From Rhyzopertha dominica (lineage: Eukaryota > Arthropoda > Insecta > Coleoptera > Bostrichidae), in NCBI GenBank assembly GCA_025024175.1, contig QCXZ01000003.1, forward strand, positions 19,488,392 through 19,552,391: a DNA stretch of 64,000 bases. Direction: 5' to 3'. The position numbers and the translations under genes are program-made. A model generated the notes under the pieces. That model did no database searches. It saw only the letters and a list, made by a program, of their open reading frames with translations, and was not told the DNA's origin. Shown here one piece after another: positions 23,946 to 34,701 of the stretch. How positions within the stretch are numbered: position 1 is the stretch's first letter; the number at the start of each line of letters is the position of its first letter.

Positions 23946-25755
23946 TTCATTTCTAAACTCTTTGAGGCATGCCTATTTAGTAAACCGAAATATGTAAAAG
24001 GTTAAACTTATTAAAACTTGAAACATTACAGTTATTACTATATTATTGATAAAATGATTCACTTAACACCGCGGAATCAGTCAACTTAAGTCAATGAACC
24101 AGTTTTTCTTCTCTATTTTAAACTAAAGTCAACTTTGTTATTAGAAGCTACTTTTGTCATCGTAACCAAGTTGCTTTTAGCTAATATCAAATTTTAAAAA
24201 AATAAGCTTTTAGATACCTATATCGAATTGTGTTAAGTCATTTATTTCGCGTACTAAATTTCTCCACATTTATTATTTTAGCACAGGTTTAATAATAATA
24301 TATGAAAAGAGGACCGTGGTTGCAACTTGTCAATTTTTAAGGGTACTGAGAAGATGAGTTACAAATTACAATTAATGTGTGTATATACATGTTTGTGGGG
24401 ATATAACGACAGTAACCTATTGTGATGTCACTAAACGCTGCTCTGCCTTGATTTGTGTTAGATAAATTAATTTAAGTATCCTAATTTGGTATATGTATAC
24501 AGCGGCAATATTTTGTCGTATAAGTAGAATTACTTCCATGTGGTTATGCAGTGCAATTTATATCTAATTTTAACAATTTATATATCCGATAATTGAAGAT
24601 TTAGAAAATTCAGATATTTTTAAAAACTTTTAAAGTACCTAATGTTTTAAAATACACCAAATATGGCAAACAAAATGTAATAAAGTAAAAACAAATACAT
24701 TTTCTCTAACCGTGTGTAAAATAGTACCGTAGAAAAACTCTTATACCACTGCGAAAGTATTGCTTCGAAATCCATGTAATAGTATGGTGTGGATGACTAC
24801 ATATAAAGTACATTATTTATAACAATTGCCGAAACTACCGTACTGCAATATTGTAAACATTTTAACTGAAAGGTTTAATATATCGTTCAAATTATTAATG
24901 GATAGTATCAATTAATTTGCCATTATTATCGGCGGGATAATTTTGTTTATATCGAATAAGGATGTTTCTTTCATGTTTGCTAAGTAATTGTCCATATTTA
25001 ACAGAATATTTATAGTTAACATTTTTTAGAAGGTGATAAGGTTTTTAGATTGTTATTACATTGTGTTTTATAAGCAGGGGGGATAAGTGGAGCTAAATTG
25101 AAGAGTATAAAATACGTTTTCTATGTAAAACTTACTGTATATGAATCTCAGTTAAAATTTGAAAATTCCGAAAACAAAAATTCCCATTTACATCGTCATA
25201 ATTGTACTACAGATGTGCTTAAGAAACCAAATTCAACTGGTAACATTCCTTGACTAATACGAAATTCATTTCCGTGAAGAAAGGATATGTTTTTGTTAAT
25301 CTCATTTACTTGCAGTGTAAATTTATGTCTATAAAAATCCTATTAGGACTTTTTGATATTTATACTTGTCAAAACGTTGTTAACGTTAACGTTACTCTAA
25401 AATTAGTCAGACCCTGTCATAACGCATATTTTAATTACCCGATTTAGCAAAATGCAATTACTTGCCTGAAAAAATCCTTTTAAATGTAGTAAATTTGCAA
25501 TCATATGGGCTTTCATTTAAAGTAAATAAATTCATAAATAAACTTTAAAAAAAAAACAGTTACAATTTTTCAATTATTTTACAATACCACGGAAATCTGT
25601 AAGTGCAATGTGATATGCTCCAAAACCAGAAAACGTCATTTAACATGGGCATTATAAATATATTTCCAATAAAGGCATAACCAACAAAATTCTCATATTT
25701 ATATTTTAGATTTCAAATTTGTTGTGTGATATTTGCATAAACCATATATTACAAG

Positions 25756-25825
25756 CAGTAGTAGTGGAAGTGGTGGTGAGTTTTGGTAGTGGTTGTGGTA
25801 GAAGTAGTGGTAGTGATAGTAGTAT
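25756..25825 (+). repeat. degenerate GTG/GTA trinucleotide microsatellite
   Basis: About 70 bases of imperfect GTAGTG, GGTGGT and AGTAGT units, ending in TATTATTATT. Simple sequence with no coding signal. Confidence 0.6.
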
Positions 25826-26984
25826 TATTATTTTATTAACTAAAGCTTTACAGCATGTTAATATGTTTTGTTTTAAAATAAAATAGAAAATAAAAGTGAA
25901 GTCCAGTAAAATGGGATTCAGTTAATGCTGCTCTTCAAAATACGAATTTTATATTAAAAAAAAAACTAGCTTCATAAATGTCGATATAATGTACTAAACA
26001 AAATTAAATGTTTCAAAGAGATAGTTCCTATAAACAAACAAGAAGCGCCAAAGGAATGCTACGAAAAACTCAAAATGAAGAACTTTAGTATTAGTTATAT
26101 GATCATTTTACACTCCCTTGTTCAACTTTCTGGTTGTCTCCTGTTGCCCTGCAAATATAATTTTAAAATGTATTGGGTTTGCAGATATGTTACTGGAAAT
26201 TTGATTATAAACTTTGAAAACGATGTAGATATAATGTTTGATTGATTAATATATCATAAGATGGTCGCTGGAAGCATTCAGTCTTATAATAACAATATTT
26301 TCGTGGTGACGAAAGTGTTTAAAAGCTACTCTTCCAAAATGTAATTATATTAAATTGTTTACGAGCGATTTCTAAAAACATTTTATTGTATTTTATTCGC
26401 TGTATGTCGTATTGCTTGATGTATTACCGTAAAAGTTTTTAGAACTATCTGAAATTTTGTCAATATTCGATTATCTATTCTACAAATTGTTAAAATAAAT
26501 ATAATTTGCTCTGCATAACCGGATCGTAATAATTCTACTTATTCGATAAAAACATGGCCGCTGTATACGTATACCAGATTAGAGTACTTTAACATGCCAA
26601 TTTGTCAAACTATTATCAAGAACATTTACTAACGTCACAACACGTATTTTCTTGCAATTAATTGTAATTGGTAAACTCATCGTTCCTCTTTTTCAAATAT
26701 TATTATTGCATGTATGCTAAGGTAGTGCAATTTAGTATAATATACCTGAAATAAATTAATAAACTACTTACTATCATTCGATGTGTCTAAAAATTAATGG
26801 GCCTTAAAGTAAGGTAATATGATTGGTTTAGATTCTCATTACAAAGATGATTTTAACTTAAAATAAAATAGAGATGAAAAACCTGCCCAATGACTCAGTT
26901 GACAGATTCCAGTGTTAGATATATATAATATAACACTTCATAATGTTTCAAGTTTTATTAACTTGCTACATATTTACAAAAGAA

Positions 26985-27440
26985 GGTTGCCTATTGATTG
27001 CCGATGACGCGACGCCGACCCTTTATGCCTATGAGCATTGTATGTGTCCATTTGGAACACTAATTCCATATTTCCAGCTACACCGCACCGCCTGAGCTGG
27101 GCTGTTTATTTTAAGTAGGTAGGTAGTCGTAAAAACAGGTAGATCTGAGGGTAGATCTTACTTGTCATTGAACTCTGCAGATATTCAAATGTTGGTTTGC
27201 ATAAAACAGGGAATTGTTGCTCAATAGGGATACTGTACTTACCTCATCGTTTGGTGGAAAAAGGTACTAAATTTGGAGTGTAAAGGCTTGCTTGTTATGT
27301 TGTTGCATGAATATTGCAACCGATAGTACCTCGCATGTGCTTGCACATGTAGTTTTTTAAAAGATGTCATAGCTTTACCTTCTTGTTGTTTTAGTTGGAA
27401 AGACGAAAAGAAGTACTTTTGTTGGTGGAGGATGTTCATT
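26985..27440 (-). repeat. right arm of a large inverted repeat
   Basis: Inverted partner of 23475-23945. Read on the minus strand it carries the same ordered blocks. The minus-strand open frame 27239-27439 and the plus-strand frame 23466-23657 fall on the two arms and are only weakly alike, so I do not call either a gene. Confidence 0.75.
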
Positions 27441-27944
27441 ACAGTATCTAAATTTTGTAATATTACTAGTTTCCATTAGAGGATATAGATTGCGGTTATT
27501 TCTTCATCTTTTATATGGATAATGAGACATGGTTTCCAGTTATAAATTTTATTTTTTTTTAATTTATCTGCTAAAGAAAATAAAGTGACATGCAACAAAT
27601 TGGTATCCAATGAAAATTTCAACTAAACTATTTTGAGTAATTTGTTCGTTATGTAGTATAGGAGTTAGAAATATGATGACAACAGGCGAAATAAGAAATA
27701 TGTTTATTAATTGGACAGCAACTATATTCAAAGTTTATTTAAAAAATAAGTGACATACAAAATTCATGTATCTATATGTTTAAGAAACTACTTACTTTTA
27801 TGGCATGGATAAAAAAAAGTATTTTTTGTTCATTCTTTCCAGTATATAGTACTATTTCTTTCCTCTATCACTTATGAATATTTGTATATATATATATATA
27901 TATAACGTTAAATGGAAATAGCAGTCGTATTTAATTATATTTAA

Positions 27945-28449
27945 ATCTTCGGTTTAAGGGGAATTCGACTTTTGTTGAAATTATGTAAACTCTTTTTTCT
28001 TTGCCAAGCTTTCGATTTTATTTTAAATCTTCTTCAGGGCTTCTACAACATTTATAACAGGATGTACCTAAAACTACATATAACTCGTAACCTTACTGAA
28101 ATTGAGGTTTATAAAAGGGGGCCAATTTTATCTTCCAAATCTTGCATAACTTATATAATTTGATTGAATTTGAAGTTTCATTACAGATTTGATTAATGAC
28201 AAAATATGAAAGTTGCAACATAGCCACCACATTTTTCATAAATTTATGCCTGCCGATTTACTATGATTTTAATATTTCTTCTGATAATAAATAGGTGTAA
28301 ATATTACTCAAATTTTGTGTATCCGATTTTTTATTTATTGTGTTAGCACTTTTATTAATTTGGTACATTTCTAAAATCAAACGTTTATTTGTAACATTCT
28401 CTTTTTCTAAAATTTTGACTTCTTCCCAATTTATTATGTGATTATTTTT
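27945..28449 (-). mobile_element. inverted 3'-tail fragment of a Penelope-like element
   Basis: Inverted copy of the 3' end of the adjoining PLE (about 29440-29945). It has the last 60-odd codons of the GIY-YIG endonuclease (NWEEVKILEKENVTNKRLIL) and the 3' untranslated tail with a hammerhead-like motif. The junction at about 28450 falls inside the endonuclease frame. PLEs often carry partial inverted copies at their 5' side. The outer edge meets a short (TA)n tract at 27887-27904. Confidence 0.85.
28003..28040 (-). ncRNA. hammerhead-like motif in PLE inverted tail
   Basis: On the minus strand it reads GCC-CTGAAGA-A-GATTT..AAATC-GAAA-GCTT-GGC. The core boxes CUGANGA and GAAA are intact, stem II is GAUUU/AAAUC and stem I is GCC/GGC. 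One extra A lies between CUGAAGA and stem II. Minimal hammerhead variants are established in PLE terminal repeats. Activity of this copy is unproven. Confidence 0.6.
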
Positions 28450-28456
28450 TATAGAA

Positions 28457-29626
28457 ATGGTATCATTCATATTAGATAACAATTATTTTAACTATGAGGA
28501 CAAATATTACAAACAAATTTTTGGATGCGCTATGGGTTCAAAATTAAGTCCTATACTTGCACAGTATGTAATGGACGAACTTCTAAATTCATGTATACCA
28601 AAATTGACATATAACATAACATTTATAAAAAAATTTGTGGATGATTTAATTTTAGTAATTCCAACCTCTGGCATAGAAGAAATTATAATGGTTTTCAATT
28701 CTTTCGACCAACATATAAAATTTACAGTTGAGAGAGAAGTGGATGGTGGTGTACCGTTTCTAGATACAAAAGTAATACGGCAAAATAATAAGATTGTCTT
28801 AGATTGGTATCAAAAACCCACCTCTTCAGGCAGATATATAAATTTTTTGTCAAATCACTCAATTAAAATTAAAATTAACTTTATTAGGCAAATGAAACAT
28901 AGAATTAAAAAAATTTCACATCCAAATTACATAAATAAGAATTTACAAAAATTAAAAATTATGTTACTTCAAAATTCTTACCCGCAAACTTTTATAAACA
29001 AAATTTTATTTTCTACTATTGATTACTTACAAAACGATTGTGCGATTAATCAACAAAATTTAAATTCGGTGAATGTTTTAGACAGAGTGGAGCAGCAAGA
29101 AAACCATGATTCTCAAAGTAATCATAATTCAGAAGTATCTCGGTTTGGATCTCTTCCAAATATTACAGGTTTGGCAACAAAATTAATTAGAAGTTTTCAA
29201 AATGAGGGTATAAAAATAGCATTAAAAAATTTTAAAAAGGGTTCAAATTTATTTAGCAAATTGAAATCAAAAATTCCATTACAATATCAATCGAATGTTG
29301 TTTATTCTTTAAAATGTGATACTTGTGAAAGAATTTATGTGGGACAGACATCGCAGTGGCTATCCAGTAGGATAGCACTGCATAAAAGTGATATTAGAAA
29401 AGATAGAGATCGATGTTCATTAGGAGAACACGTAATTAGAAATAATCACATAATAAATTGGGAAGAAGTCAAAATTTTAGAAAAAGAGAATGTTACAAAT
29501 AAACGTTTGATTTTAGAAATGTACCAAATTAATAAAAGTGCTAACACAATAAATAAAAAATCGGATACACAAAATTTGAGTAATATTTACACCTATTTAT
29601 TATCAGAAGAAATATTAAAATCATAG
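28457..29626 (+). CDS. Penelope-like element RT + GIY-YIG endonuclease (5'-truncated)
   Basis: A 389-codon intact frame from a PLE retrotransposon. It starts within the reverse transcriptase: GCAMGSKLSPILAQYVMDE, then the catalytic FVDD at residues 60-63, then the thumb-region motif VPFLDTKV and WYQKPTSSGRYINFLSNHS. A linker leads to a GIY-YIG endonuclease at about residues 280-375, with SLKCDTCERIYVGQTSQW, the catalytic-type Arg in SSRIALHK, HVIRNNHIINWEE and a Glu in RLILEMYQI. The Cys pair before IYVGQT fits the zinc finger of PLE endonucleases. The N-terminal half of RT is replaced by the inverted tail at 27945-28449, so this copy cannot be autonomous even though the frame is open. The first Met is probably fortuitous. 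Confidence 0.88.
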   Translation: MVSFILDNNYFNYEDKYYKQIFGCAMGSKLSPILAQYVMDELLNSCIPKLTYNITFIKKFVDDLILVIPTSGIEEIIMVFNSFDQHIKFTVEREVDGGVPFLDTKVIRQNNKIVLDWYQKPTSSGRYINFLSNHSIKIKINFIRQMKHRIKKISHPNYINKNLQKLKIMLLQNSYPQTFINKILFSTIDYLQNDCAINQQNLNSVNVLDRVEQQENHDSQSNHNSEVSRFGSLPNITGLATKLIRSFQNEGIKIALKNFKKGSNLFSKLKSKIPLQYQSNVVYSLKCDTCERIYVGQTSQWLSSRIALHKSDIRKDRDRCSLGEHVIRNNHIINWEEVKILEKENVTNKRLILEMYQINKSANTINKKSDTQNLSNIYTYLLSEEILKS

Positions 29627-29846
29627 TAAATCGGCAGGCATAAATTTATGAAAAATGTGGTGGCTATGTTGCAACTTTCATATTTTGTCATTAATCAAAT
29701 CTGTAATGAAACTTCAAATTCAATCAAATTATATAAGTTATGCAAGATTTGGAAGATAAAATTGGCCCCCTTTTATAAACCTCAATTTCAGTAAGGTTAC
29801 GAGTTACATGTAGTTTTAGGTACATCCTGTTATAAATGTTGTAGAA

Positions 29847-29884
29847 GCCCTGAAGAAGATTTAAAATAAAATCGAAAGCTTGGC
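29847..29884 (+). ncRNA. hammerhead-like motif in PLE 3' tail
   Basis: GCC-CTGAAGA-A-GATTT(AAAATA)AAATC-GAAA-GCTT-GGC. Boxes CUGANGA and GAAA are intact. Stem II has five pairs and stem I has three (GCC/GGC). AGCU after GAA is self-complementary, so stem III could form between two molecules. An unpaired A follows CUGAAGA. It lies about 220 bases after the endonuclease stop codon. Confidence 0.65.
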
Positions 29885-29945
29885 AAAGAAAAAAGAGTTT
29901 ACATAATTTCAACAAAAGTCGAATTCCCCTTAAACCGAAGATTTA

Positions 29946-29948
<3 letters not shown>

Positions 29949-30024
<76 letters not shown>
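29949..30024. repeat. (TA)n microsatellite between PLE copies
   Basis: About 38 TA units directly join the 3' end of PLE copy 1 to the truncated 5' edge of copy 2. Confidence 0.95.
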
Positions 30025-30028
<4 letters not shown>

Positions 30029-31127
30029 TTTTTGTCAAATCACTCAATTAAAATTAAAATTAACTTTATTAGGCAAATGAAACATAGAATTAAAAAAAAT
30101 TCACATCCAAATTACATAAATAAGAATTTACAAAAATTAAAAATTATGTTACTTCAAAATTCTTACCCNCAAACTTTGATAAACAAAATTTTATTTTCTA
30201 CTATTGATTACTTACAAAACGATTGTGCGATTAATCAACAAAATTTAAATTCGGTGAATGTTTTAGACAGAGTGGAGCAGCAAGAAAGCCATGATTCTCA
30301 AAATAATCATAATTCAGAAGTATCTCGGTTTGGATCTCTTCCAAATATTACAGGTTTGGCAACAAAATTAATTAGAAGTTTTCAAAATGAGGGTATAAAA
30401 ATAGCATTAAAAAATTTTAAAAAGGGTTCAAATTTATTTAGCAAATTGAAATCAAAAATTCCATTACAATATCAATCGAATGTTATTTATTCTTTAAAAT
30501 GTAATACTTGTAACAAAATTTATGTGGGACAGACATCGCAGTGGCTATCCAGTAGGATAGCACTGCATAAAAGTGATATTAGAAAAGATAGAGATCGATG
30601 TTCATTAGGAGAACACGTAATTAGAAATAATCACATATTAAATTGGGAAGAAGTCAAAATTTTAGAAAAAGAGAATGTTACAAATAAACGTTTAATTTTA
30701 GAAATGTACCAAATTAATAAAAGTGCTAACACAATAAATAAAAAATCGGATACACAAAATTTAAGTAATATTTACACCTATTTGTTATCAGAAGAAATAT
30801 TAAAATCATAGTAAATCGGCAGGCATAAATTTATGAAAAATGTGGTGGCTATGTTGCAACTTTCATATTTTGTCATTAATCAAATCTGTAATGAAACTTC
30901 AAATTCGATCAAATTATGCATGTTATGCGAGATTTGGAAGATAAAATTGGCCCCCTTTTATAAACCTCAATTTCAGTAAGGTTACGAGTTACATGTAGTT
31001 TTAGGTAAATAGTGTTATAAATGTTATAGAAGCCCTGAAGTAGATTTAAAATAAAATCGAAAGCTTGGCAAAGAAGAGTTTACATAATTTCAATAAAAGT
31101 CGAATTCCCCTTAAACACAAAGATTTA
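30025..31127 (+). mobile_element. second, 5'-truncated tandem PLE copy
   Basis: Begins at ATATAAATTTTTTGTC, which corresponds to about 28836 in copy 1, where the sequence is also TATATAAA. The frame 30032-30811 encodes the RT thumb region and the GIY-YIG endonuclease (CNTCNKIYVGQTSQW) and is open apart from one N. The 3' tail matches copy 1 to the terminal ATTTAAATATATA. The missing catalytic FVDD makes it non-functional as RT. Confidence 0.88.
31032..31069 (+). ncRNA. mutated hammerhead-like motif in PLE copy 2
   Basis: Same layout as at 29847, but the CUGAAGA box reads CTGAAGT, losing the conserved A at position 9. GAAA, stem II and AGCU are kept. It is likely inactive if the copy at 29847 is active. 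Confidence 0.5.
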
Positions 31128-31904
31128 AATATATATATATATGTAATAAAAAAACCTGTCAGGTAAACTGGTGATGGTTTTTGTTGTCATGAACATACAT
31201 TGTAGTGGTGGTGCAATTAACTGAAGTGTCACTTGTGTCATTGTCAAACAGGCAAGGTTATGTTGTGCATGTTTGCTTGCGGTTATCAAAAGCGTGTTTT
31301 GCAATTTGTAAACATTTTCGCAGGGTCGACTGTGTTCTTAATATGTATAGGTATGCTCAACAGTCAATAGTGAAAAATTCTGAAAATCAATACATATTCC
31401 GTATATTTGTATAACATATTTGCGGTATAAAATAGTTAGTTTTCTTTGTTTTAATTGTCGACCATCTATTTTAGCTTTAATATACAAGGTTTATTGTACT
31501 GTACTAATGAAACAGTTGCATAAATTGAAATTTTATTTTACATTCTGTTACATACTGTGAAATGTAAACTTTTAATACCAGAAAAGTACCAATCCAATGG
31601 AGGGGACAGATTATTGAAACTTGCAATACCTATAAGTTATACTTTTGCATAATAATTAATAATCTTATAAGTGACAAAAGAGGAACCAAGATGTACTGTA
31701 TCAAAATCAGCAGTACTTAACAGAAATGTCACGGTTCATTAAATATGTGTGGATGATTCAATTTAACAAAGGTTTATTATTATAAGGATCTATCAAGCTG
31801 TGAAAAATTATATTTAATACTCCTCAGTTGAACTTCTGAACTACATTTTAAAACAGTTTATGTTCTGTTAGCAAATTTTAGTTCAAGTTAAATGTGTTCA
31901 ACAG

Positions 31905-32240
31905 GATCAAGTGGGGTGACATTTTCCCAAGCCTCACCATCGGTTTCGGTGACTGTATCATCATTTTCTCGTACGAGACCTGTGGCACCATTGTCACGTC
32001 AACAACAGAGCCATCTTCTTTTGTCCCATTTGGAAGAAGGAGGTGATGACGGAATTGTGCCTAGTACTCCAACATTATTTGTACCCCGTCGATCTGATGG
32101 CTTTGGGGAAGCTGTCAGTTCTCCACTTGTTCCAACAAGTGGTAGGTTCATCTTCAATGAATCTGTTCCTCCAAGTAATGTCGGATCTAATGAAATTGTA
32201 CCGGAACAGACTTTAGAAATTGCAAATGTGGATGACAACA
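31905..32240 (+). CDS. Tpr: TPR / Megator exon with conserved VPSTPTLFVPRRSDGF block
   Basis: A 336-base exon with acceptor TGTTCAACAG/GATCAAG and donor GACAACA/GTTAGT, phase 1 in and 1 out. It encodes Ser/Val-rich sequence, then VPSTPTLFVPRRSDGF followed by GEAVSSPLVP and GRFIFNE. This order closely matches the conserved C-terminal block of animal TPR proteins and is one of the two main grounds for identifying the gene. Confidence 0.92.
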
Positions 32241-32303
32241 GTTAGTGGGACATTAATCTGTCATACACTGGACATAATTTATTCTATTCTTTGATAATTG
32301 CAG

Positions 32304-32402
32304 GTACAGGAAGGAGTGTGCCCACTACACCTCTTCAGTCATCACCTCAAGAAGCAGGACCCAGTGGGGAAGAACAAGGTTCCCTTCAGGCACAAACAGA
32401 TG
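32304..32402 (+). CDS. Tpr: TPR / Megator exon with GRSVPTTPLQ block
   Basis: A 99-base exon with acceptor GATAATTGCAG/GTACAG and donor ACAGATG/GTGGGT, phase 1/1, after a 63-base intron. It encodes TGRSVPTTPLQSSPQEAGPS. GRSVPTTPLQ is the second motif conserved in animal TPR, also just downstream of the PRRSDGF block. Confidence 0.92.
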
Positions 32403-33801
32403 GTGGGTATTAATTCAGCCATATGATTATTTTAAAGCCAACTTTTAAGTTTTGAATTCGAAAAAATAAAAAAATAGAGAACTGTTGTTCAGAAACTACT
32501 TTTGAGCAGATGTAAAACCCAAAAATGCTTTGAAATAATTCAGTCATAATGAGAAGTTTACATTCTTCATATTTTAAATCCACAATGTATGTTACTTAAA
32601 AATAATGGTCAGACCAGTACAAGATCCTTCTAATACAGGAACTGCAGTAGAGAAGATCATTGGTTATATAAGGTTAGAAGGAACTAGATAAGGAAATCAG
32701 AAAATTTTTAAAAGAGTCGGAAGAATGGTATTCCCGTAACAACCTTAAACTAAATGTGAATAAAACCTAACTACTGGAATTTGGCTTTAGGAATCATGGA
32801 AATCTAGCAGTAAACTACGGCAGTGGTACACTTGCATCGAGTGTCAGTACAATGTTCCTTGGAGTAATTCTGGATTCTCGCTTGTCCTGTAAACCATATA
32901 ATATGTTAAAATTGGCTTCATAACTGATCTCTTTTGTCTTTGCACTTCGCACTATTTCTAACTCTGTGATACGCTATGGAATAATCTTTTAGGGAAACTC
33001 TGTTTAAGCATTGAGTATATTTAGAGTTCAAAAATTCTGTCTACGTGCTTACTTCCACCTGAAGAGACTCGTGTAAAGATATTTTTAAAGAGAACGGGAT
33101 ACTTAACCTTCCCACAATTTATTTGTATGAATCGCTGTGTTTTGTTCGGGACAATTACACTCAATTTCTTTCCAAACATGAACTTGATGATTGTTACAAT
33201 ACTCGTGGATATGCTAACCTTCGAAACCCTTTGGCAGCAGCAACTACCTTTCATTGAAACGTTGAGGTGCAGTTAATAAAAATGTGTAATATAATACCGA
33301 ATTCAGTCAAAAACTTACCAAAGCTGGCTTTTTGATGCAAATTGAGAAGACATCTTCAAGACATTGTTCTATATGATATTAAATAATTGTATTTTTAACG
33401 TATTAATTATTATTTTTCTTTCTTGGCTTATTTTACACCATGTACATGGTACAAATGAATAAATATTTCATTATTGTTAACATTAATCTTTTCTAAGTTT
33501 AAGATTATCTAAAGACTAGACAAAAATTCAAAATAAAATAGAGACACAAATATGTCAAATTGCAGCTTGGCCTCTTGAATATGAGCTATTACAAAACAGA
33601 GGCAGTGGCTAGCAATATTGTTTCGTTGCTAGTTTTACCAATTATACATTCATTTATGAGATACTTATATCTCTTTTCCAGGCTTTAGTGAATACATCAC
33701 ATGTACTTATCTGTATAAAAATTTAAAAATCTAATGAGTAATCAATGAAAAAATAAGCTAGTATTAGTTGAACTTGTTTTTGAGATTATGTCGTTTTCTA
33801 G
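32403..33801 (+). other. TPR intron, 1.4 kb
   Basis: Mostly filled by a sense-oriented, heavily mutated non-LTR retrotransposon 3' fragment (32620-33380). The rest shows no feature. Confidence 0.8.
32620..33380 (+). pseudogene. non-LTR retrotransposon RT C-terminal relic
   Basis: Across several frames the + strand reads FLKESEEWYSRNNLKLNVNKT and then VSTMFLGVILDS, the post-catalytic RT region of Jockey-like LINEs. Downstream pieces resemble the family's C-terminal domain: RTISNSVIRYGII, FRVQKFCLRAYFHLK, GILNLPTIYLYESLCFV and NTRGYANLRNPLAA. Stops and frame shifts are frequent. The catalytic FADD region is not preserved. Confidence 0.7.
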
Positions 33802-33968
33802 TTGAACTTCCTATCATCTCAGTGAGTCAAGTTGCGGATAATGCAGAACAAAGTGCAGATGGTAATTCAACGGAGTGTACAATGGGTCCACCTCCAGTAG
33901 CTGGGACATCGACTGAAGTCACACAACAATCTGATCAGTCTGAGGATAACATGGAATGTGGAGATGGA
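33802..33968 (+). CDS. Tpr: TPR / Megator exon
   Basis: A 167-base exon with acceptor TCGTTTTCTAG/TTGAAC and donor GATGGA/GTATGA, phase 1 in and 0 out. It encodes VELPIISVSQVADNAEQSAD and a Ser/Thr/Gln-rich acidic segment ending MECGDG. Low-complexity tail sequence, assigned by splice phase and position between motif-bearing exons. Confidence 0.82.
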
Positions 33969-34478
33969 GTATGAAATTTTTCTCAGAATGTCTTAATCGT
34001 TAATATCATCAGTAATGACAGTTTTATTGTTATAATGGGGTCGTCCCACAATTTTTTTACAACTGTTTTCAAACAAAAAAAAAACAAGATCTAACTTCAA
34101 ACACCAGCATGCATGGTTTAACTTGTAGAAATCATAACCACGGTAACAACGCACATGGCTGACAACCTAAACCAGTTTGTTCAATGTTTCTACCACAGAG
34201 CTTAATGGTGCATTTGTTTATTTCAGTATGGCAGCAAAAAAGCACTGTTTATAATGTAACTACTTTATTGTGCTGGATAAACTATAGCCTACCACAACAT
34301 GCAGTACAACAATGGATCACAAGAAATTTTGAAAGTGACATAATTTTATTAACCTAAACGAACTGTCTAGCTAGAACTATCCTAACATTATACATTATTT
34401 CAAACTTAACACTACACAAATATTAAAAATCATCTATCGAATATTCAATAACTACAATGTACTATTTATTATTTTCAG

Positions 34479-34701
34479 GTGACTTCAGAGGGTGAAAAAA
34501 CAGTCACAGCTGAGGAAGGAGAAGAGGAAGGTCGTGAGGCTGAAGCTTCACCTAGCACTAACACGAGGACAAGAAGTCAGACTGGTAGAGGGTCTGGTGT
34601 TGCCAGACGTTCAGCAAGGGGCTCTCATGTGTCTCGTGGAAATGCTAGTAGATCTGGTCCAACTCCAATTGTTTGGCACGATCCACGTTATTCTAGACAA
34701 G
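34479..34701 (+). CDS. Tpr: TPR / Megator exon (basic C-terminal region)
   Basis: A 223-base exon with acceptor TATTATTTTCAG/GTGACT and donor TAGACAAG/GTGTGT, phase 0 in and 1 out. An acidic start (EGEKTVTAEEGEEEG) gives way to an Arg/Ser-rich run (TRTRSQTGRGSGVARRSARG) and PTPIVWHDPRYSRQ. A basic Arg/Gly-rich end is typical of the TPR C terminus and may help nuclear import. Confidence 0.87.

Larger units (their letters stand above)
18554..31904 (+). other. TPR intron, 13.4 kb
   Basis: Largest intron in the window. In order it holds an AT-rich foldback (19450-19610), tandem partial SINEs (22490-22755), two arms of a large inverted repeat (23475-23945 and 26985-27440), a GTG/GTA microsatellite and a PLE cluster (27945-31130). 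The intervals 18600-19440, 19620-22480, 23950-25740 and 25830-26980 are AT-rich with no feature I can support. Confidence 0.8.

Noticed and set aside
25756..25825. Possible CRISPR-like or functional tandem array
   Set aside because: Irregular GTG/GTA simple sequence without spacers; there is no CRISPR array anywhere in this eukaryotic window.
23466..27439. Protein-coding gene spanning the inverted repeat arms
   Set aside because: The two opposite-strand frames are only weakly alike and end within the arms; no conserved domain.
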